From CAKUIA01 sp044433115 (GTDB lineage Bacteria; Verrucomicrobiota; Verrucomicrobiia; Opitutales; Intestinicryptomonadaceae), in NCBI GenBank assembly GCA_044433115.1, contig JAWXTY010000005.1, positions 18,535 through 82,534 on the forward strand: a stretch of DNA of 64,000 nt. Direction: 5' to 3'. Below the pieces are notes generated by a model. That model worked only from the letters and a program-made list of their open reading frames with translations. It was not told where the DNA came from and searched no databases. Of the stretch, positions 60,432 through 64,000 are shown piece after piece. The translations under genes were made by a program, and so were the position numbers. The first letter of the stretch is position 1. Each line of letters begins with the position of its first letter.

Positions 60432-61124
60432 ATGTATACTCATTTAAAGAAAGACTTAGAGAAACTCAGAAGCCAAATTTTGAAAGTAGCAACTTGTGTA
60501 GAAGAAAATTTACGCAAGACTATGAAAGCAATCAAAACTTTGTCATTGCCAATGGCTCAAGAAGTTATCCAAGCTGACAAAATTATAGATAAACTCGAAG
60601 TTGAAACTGAAGAAGAGTGCCTAAAAATCCTAGCTCTTCATCAGCCAGTTGCAGGCGATTTACGCTATGTAATCACTGTATTAAAAATTAATAACGAGCT
60701 TGAACATATAGGCGATTTAGCAGTAAATATAGCAGAAAAGGTCTCTTATATCCTAGATACAAAAATTAAGCTAGAGCGACCAACTTTTGATATGGAAACT
60801 ATGACAAGTCGCACGCTCTATATGCTTAAATCTGCAATAGACTCTTTCCTACACGCCGACGTAGACCTTGCTATAGGCGTTTGCAAAGACGATGAAATCG
60901 TAGATAATGAAAACCGAAAGAGCTATGTCAATCTCGAAGAAGACTTGAAGATAAACCCTCAAAACGTCCACATAGATATAAATTACCTACTTGTATCCAA
61001 GACTCTTGAGCGTATCGCCGACCTATGCACAAACATAGCCTCCGACGTTATCTATATGAAGTCTGCAGTTATAGCACGACACAATCTCGAAGAGACCATT
61101 CGCCAAATCGAGGCTGGGGCGTGA
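60432..61124 (+). CDS. phoU: Phosphate uptake regulator PhoU
   Basis: A 230-residue all-helical protein made of two PhoU repeats (DLRYVITVLKINNELEHIGDLAVNIAEK, and IDINYLLVSKTLERIADLCTNIASDV). The start at 60432 follows pstB by 1 bp. It links Pst to PhoR signalling. The final codons (…EAGA, stop TGA) coincide with the first bases of repeat A6, so the C-terminus was set by that element. Confidence 0.95.
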   Translation: MYTHLKKDLEKLRSQILKVATCVEENLRKTMKAIKTLSLPMAQEVIQADKIIDKLEVETEEECLKILALHQPVAGDLRYVITVLKINNELEHIGDLAVNIAEKVSYILDTKIKLERPTFDMETMTSRTLYMLKSAIDSFLHADVDLAIGVCKDDEIVDNENRKSYVNLEEDLKINPQNVHIDINYLLVSKTLERIADLCTNIASDVIYMKSAVIARHNLEETIRQIEAGA

Positions 61125-61194
61125 TATTGCCCTTGATACTCCGTTTTGGAAATTTTTGAGACTCTCACGTATATAAATACGCTTCGACCCTTTT
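61116..61194 (+). repeat. Family A left half-element, copy A6a, overlapping the phoU stop
   Basis: 79 bp: left outer arm GGGGCGTGATATTGCCCTTG, conserved ATACTCCG segment, inner left arm and apical CGTAT/ATACG, then cut off after CTTCGACC. Gly-Ala-stop of phoU lies in its first nine bases. It is followed without a gap by full copy A6b. Confidence 0.75.
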
Positions 61195-61313
61195 GGGGCG
61201 TGATATTAGGTCTTATACTCCGTTTCGAAAATTTTTGAGACTCTCACGTACATAAGTACGCTTCGAGCCTCAAAAATTCCCGAATACTCGTCTGAAACCT
61301 AATCTCACGCCCC
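61195..61313 (+). repeat. Family A element, copy A6b, with re-sequenced outer stem
   Basis: 119 bp. The proximal part of the outer stem, GCCC with GGGC in other copies, is ATTAGGT here and its partner is ACCTAAT, so both sides changed together. Inner stem AATTTTTGAG/CTCAAAAATT, apical CGTAC/GTACG. Its last 44 bp (61283-61326) are repeated in tandem at 61327-61370. Confidence 0.8.
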
Positions 61314-61492
61314 AAAAAAATACACTAATACTCGTCTGAAACCTAATCTCACGCCCCAAAAAAATACACTAAGCCTTGTCTAAGAAGCAATTTTGTTGCC
61401 CCAACAGAAATTTTGCTTTCAGCAAATTTCTAGCAGACATTGTGATAAGGGCAAAAGGACTAAAAAATTTCTTATATAGTTATAATCAACAC

Positions 61493-61570
61493 AGGGCTAT
61501 CTTTTGGGGTGTGATATTACGCATAAAATGCAATATCACGCTCCTAAACAGATAGCCCTTCCTTTTTTCT
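61493..61570 (+). terminator. Terminator of the pst-phoU operon, with a miniature family-A-like core
   Basis: AGGGCTATC (61493-61501) pairs with GATAGCCCT (61551-61559), followed by CCTTTTTTCT. Inside the stem, GGGGTGTGATATT and AATATCACGCTCC pair again around GCATAAAATGC, which resembles a family-A outer stem without the inner part. Confidence 0.6.
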
Positions 61571-61684
61571 AAGCTCTTGGCAAAAAAAATACTTGCTCTT
61601 TTTTTCTCATTTTGCTTTAATTTTGTTCGATAAGTTACTTATTGCTTAACTAAAAATATAAAAAATCAATGTCGAGGTGTTATT
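61571..61684 (+). promoter_or_regulatory. glgB upstream region
   Basis: AT-rich leader of glgB. TTGCTCTTTTTTTCTCATTTT (about 61593-61613) resembles the reverse complement of the right-hand part of family-B elements, so a decayed B copy may lie here. No convincing -35/-10 pair. Confidence 0.3.
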
Positions 61685-63892
61685 GTGATTATAAGTGAAA
61701 TTGAATTGAAATCCTTTGTAGGTGCGAAAAATGATAATCCTCACTCGCTTTTGGGTATGCACAAAGCGAAAGGCGGGCTTGTCGTTCGTGCTTATTTACT
61801 CAACGCTCAGGCTGCTGAGCTTATAGACCTTCGCAACGAAGCTAAGGCACGCTACCCTATGGAAAAGCTAGACAACTCAGGCTTTTTCGAGCTATTTCTT
61901 CCTCAGCAAAAAGAATGTTTTAATTACAGAATTAGAATTAAGTCCTACAATGGGCAAGTCGCTCAGATTTATGACCCCTATTCTTTCAAGCCATCTCTAT
62001 CAGAGGACGACCTATATCTAATAGGTAAGGGCGACCAGCACAAAATTTATGAAAAGCTTGGTTCGCACCTCCACAAAATAGATGGCATATCTGGCGTACG
62101 CTTTGCAGTGTGGGCTCCCAATGCACGTAGAATTAGTGTAGTTGGCGATTTCAACGAGAGCGATGGCAGATACCACCAAATGCGTAAACTTGGCTCTACT
62201 GGTATATGGGAAATTTTCATTCCTGCTCTAAAGGTTGGCACTAAGTATAAATACGAAATCTTGCCTCAAGTTGGCGACTTGCCTTTCTTAAAGACAGACC
62301 CTTATGCTCTAAGTTACGACCCTCAGCCTTTCAATAATTCCATTGTTTGCGATATTTCTAATTATCAATGGAAAGACGACAAGTGGCTTCAAAAACGTCA
62401 AAATACAAATCATAAGACAGCCCCAATGGCTATATATGAAGTTCATCTTGGCTCTTGGATGCGTAATGCAAAAGATGGCAATAGGGTTCTAACTTACAAA
62501 GAAATTGCTCCATTGCTTGCCTCATATTGCAAAAAAATGAATTTCACGCACGTTGAGCTAATGCCAGTTACTGAATATCCTTTTGAAGGCTCTTGGGGCT
62601 ATCAGGTTACAGGATTTTTCGCCCCTACTTTCAGATATGGCACGCCTCAGGACTTTATGTACTTTGTCGACTACCTCCACCAAGAGGGAATTGGCATTAT
62701 CCTAGATTGGGTTCCTTCGCACTTCCCTAAAGATAGCTTTGCCCTAGCTCGTTTCGATGGCACTTGCTTATATGAACACGAAGATAGTCGCTTAGGCGAG
62801 CATAAGGAATGGGGTACGCTTTGTTTCAATTATAGCAGAAGTGAAGTCAAAAACTTCCTCATAGGCTCAGCTCTATCTATGATAGACAGATTTCACGTCG
62901 ATGGCTTGCGTGTAGACGCAGTTGCTTCTATGCTCTACCTCGATTATGGCAGAGAAGAAGGCGAGTGGCTACCCAACGAATATGGCAATAATATAAATAT
63001 TGGTGCTATAGATTTCCTAAAAGCCCTAAATTCCATTGTCCACACTTACCACAAGGGAGTCCTAACTATTGCAGAAGAAAGCACAGCCTTTTTGGGGCTT
63101 ACCAACACTGTAGAAGATGGAGGAATTGGCTTTGACTTTAAATGGAATATGGGCTGGATGCACGACACCTTAAGCTTCCTAAAAGAAGACCCTATCAATA
63201 GAAAATATCACCACAACAGAATTACTTTCCCTGCTATATACCAATTCAGCGAAAGCTTTGTCAGCGTATATTCACACGACGAAGTTGTACACGGCAAAAG
63301 CTCTATGATAAACAAAATGGGCTCTGGCTATTGGACTGATAAAGCAGCCACTCTTCGTGCTTTATATGGGTATATGTGGATGTGGTCTGGCAAGAAAACT
63401 CTATTTATGGGTTGCGAATTTGGGCAAAGCTCCGAGTGGAAATACGACGCTTCTCTCGATTGGAACTTGCTCGAATATAAAGACCACGCTGGCATAAGTG
63501 CTGCTCTTCGAGATATTTCAGGCATATATATCAATGATGAAAAACTCGCAGAAGGCGACCTCGAATGGGATTGCTTTAAATGGATAACTTGCGACGACAG
63601 AGACGCAAGCGTCATAGCCTTTCTTCGCTACAGCAAAGACAAAAAAACAGCCTATGCAACCGTATGCAACTTCACCCCTATGCAAAGAGATGGCTACCCT
63701 ATAGGCTTGCCTTTCGAAGGCGAATGGACTGAAATCTTCAATAGCGATAGCTCTGCCTACGGAGGTAACAACAACGGCAACGGAGGCTCTATCATAGCAG
63801 AACGAGCCGACTACGGCGACTTCCTATACACAGCCAAAGTAACTATACCGAGTCTTTCCACTGTCGTCTTTAAAAAATCTTTTGGGGCGTAA
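61685..63892 (+). CDS. glgB: 1,4-alpha-glucan (glycogen) branching enzyme
   Basis: GH13 enzyme of 735 residues that adds alpha-1,6 branches to glycogen. The start is GTG with AGGTG at a proper distance; no suitable ATG exists. An N-terminal CBM48 domain (FAVWAPNARRISVVGDFN) precedes the catalytic barrel. D411 in DGLRVDAVASML is the nucleophile and E464 in IAEESTAF the acid/base, close to E. coli D405/E458. The last two codons and stop (…SFGA) derive from repeat A8. No other glg gene is present. Confidence 0.96.
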   Translation: MIISEIELKSFVGAKNDNPHSLLGMHKAKGGLVVRAYLLNAQAAELIDLRNEAKARYPMEKLDNSGFFELFLPQQKECFNYRIRIKSYNGQVAQIYDPYSFKPSLSEDDLYLIGKGDQHKIYEKLGSHLHKIDGISGVRFAVWAPNARRISVVGDFNESDGRYHQMRKLGSTGIWEIFIPALKVGTKYKYEILPQVGDLPFLKTDPYALSYDPQPFNNSIVCDISNYQWKDDKWLQKRQNTNHKTAPMAIYEVHLGSWMRNAKDGNRVLTYKEIAPLLASYCKKMNFTHVELMPVTEYPFEGSWGYQVTGFFAPTFRYGTPQDFMYFVDYLHQEGIGIILDWVPSHFPKDSFALARFDGTCLYEHEDSRLGEHKEWGTLCFNYSRSEVKNFLIGSALSMIDRFHVDGLRVDAVASMLYLDYGREEGEWLPNEYGNNINIGAIDFLKALNSIVHTYHKGVLTIAEESTAFLGLTNTVEDGGIGFDFKWNMGWMHDTLSFLKEDPINRKYHHNRITFPAIYQFSESFVSVYSHDEVVHGKSSMINKMGSGYWTDKAATLRALYGYMWMWSGKKTLFMGCEFGQSSEWKYDASLDWNLLEYKDHAGISAALRDISGIYINDEKLAEGDLEWDCFKWITCDDRDASVIAFLRYSKDKKTAYATVCNFTPMQRDGYPIGLPFEGEWTEIFNSDSSAYGGNNNGNGGSIIAERADYGDFLYTAKVTIPSLSTVVFKKSFGA

Positions 63893-64000
63893 TATTGCCC
63901 TTGATACTCCGTTTCGAAATTTTCACAGATTCTCACGTATTAATATACGCTTCGAACCTGTGAAAATTTCAAATACTCGTCTGAAGGGCAATCTTACGCC
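63884..64000 (+). repeat. Family A element, copy A8, overlapping the glgB stop, cut by window edge
   Basis: At least 117 bp; only the last bases of the right arm are missing. Outer stem GGGGCGTAA, inner stem GAAATTTTCACAG/CTGTGAAAATTTC and apical CGTAT/ATACG are the same as in A2, and by eye the two agree throughout when A2 is reverse complemented. Supplies Gly-Ala-stop to glgB. Confidence 0.82.

Overview
The window is a low-GC (roughly 35-40% by eye) bacterial chromosome segment that looks like Verrucomicrobiota (PVC group), possibly a gut-associated Opitutales-like lineage. This is inferred from tandem secreted DUF1080 proteins, a formylglycine-type sulfatase, O/P-type phosphate porins, a long-form IspG, LpxK and Lol genes (a Gram-negative envelope), and a separate pyruvate/oxaloacetate carboxyltransferase subunit without a biotin domain. 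Many genes lack a clear Shine-Dalgarno sequence. No phage, plasmid, CRISPR or transposase gene is visible.

Layout. 1-3.6 kb: dnaE (cut by the left edge) and recA. 4.2-14.1 kb, minus strand: a chorismatase-like Rid protein, an unknown secreted helical protein, a DegT-type aminotransferase, a PycB/OadA carboxyltransferase, a sulfatase and sucCD. 14.4-18.5 kb, plus strand: two DUF1080 paralogues, rpsR, a Sua5-type threonylcarbamoyl-AMP synthase, rplU and rpmA. 19.2-30.8 kb, minus strand: lysS, then a tightly overlapping mutL-ligA-lolD-lolC/E-lpxK run, a membrane protein, dnaN and a HAD hydrolase. 30.8-43.4 kb, plus strand: uppS-cdsA-dxr-rseP-ispG-tyrS (isoprenoid and envelope block), a MATE exporter, a VC0807-type protein, a TIM-barrel isomerase, ybeY, DUF502 and a recO-like gene. 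43.9-46.3 kb: mnmG, two perfect parS-type palindromes and tRNA-Arg(UCU). 46.4-50.6 kb: a CstA-like transporter, a methyltransferase and an O/P porin. 51.2-61.1 kb: a complete phosphate module, phoR-phoB divergent from porin-pstS-pstC-pstA-pstB-phoU. 61.7-63.9 kb: glgB.

The unusual part is in the spacers. Nearly every intergenic region above 300 bp carries members of three unrelated families of structured repeats. Family A is a ~119-bp imperfect hairpin whose outer, inner and apical stems change sequence between copies while staying base-paired. All copies lie at gene 3' ends in the same orientation relative to the preceding gene, and in three genes (sucD, phoU, glgB) the element supplies the last Gly-Ala codons and the stop codon. 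Family B is a ~170-204-bp MITE-like element with terminal inverted repeats, two cases of 4-bp flanking duplication, and compensated internal stems. Family C is a ~140-bp core (about 280 bp extended) with several hairpins, paired substitutions and pyrimidine-rich 3' tails. A fourth structure (D) combines GTGGACA-type inverted arms with a 14-bp tandem repeat. These repeats are the best candidate for something undescribed: either mobile elements whose structure is under selection, or families of structured RNAs tied to gene ends.

The phosphate block reads as a working system: PhoR/PhoB sensing, an outer-membrane porin, a periplasmic binding protein, and a PstCAB permease whose PstA has a ~270-residue extracytoplasmic insertion, with PhoU closing the operon. 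Families A, B and C all interrupt this block, so its mRNA is probably shaped by them.
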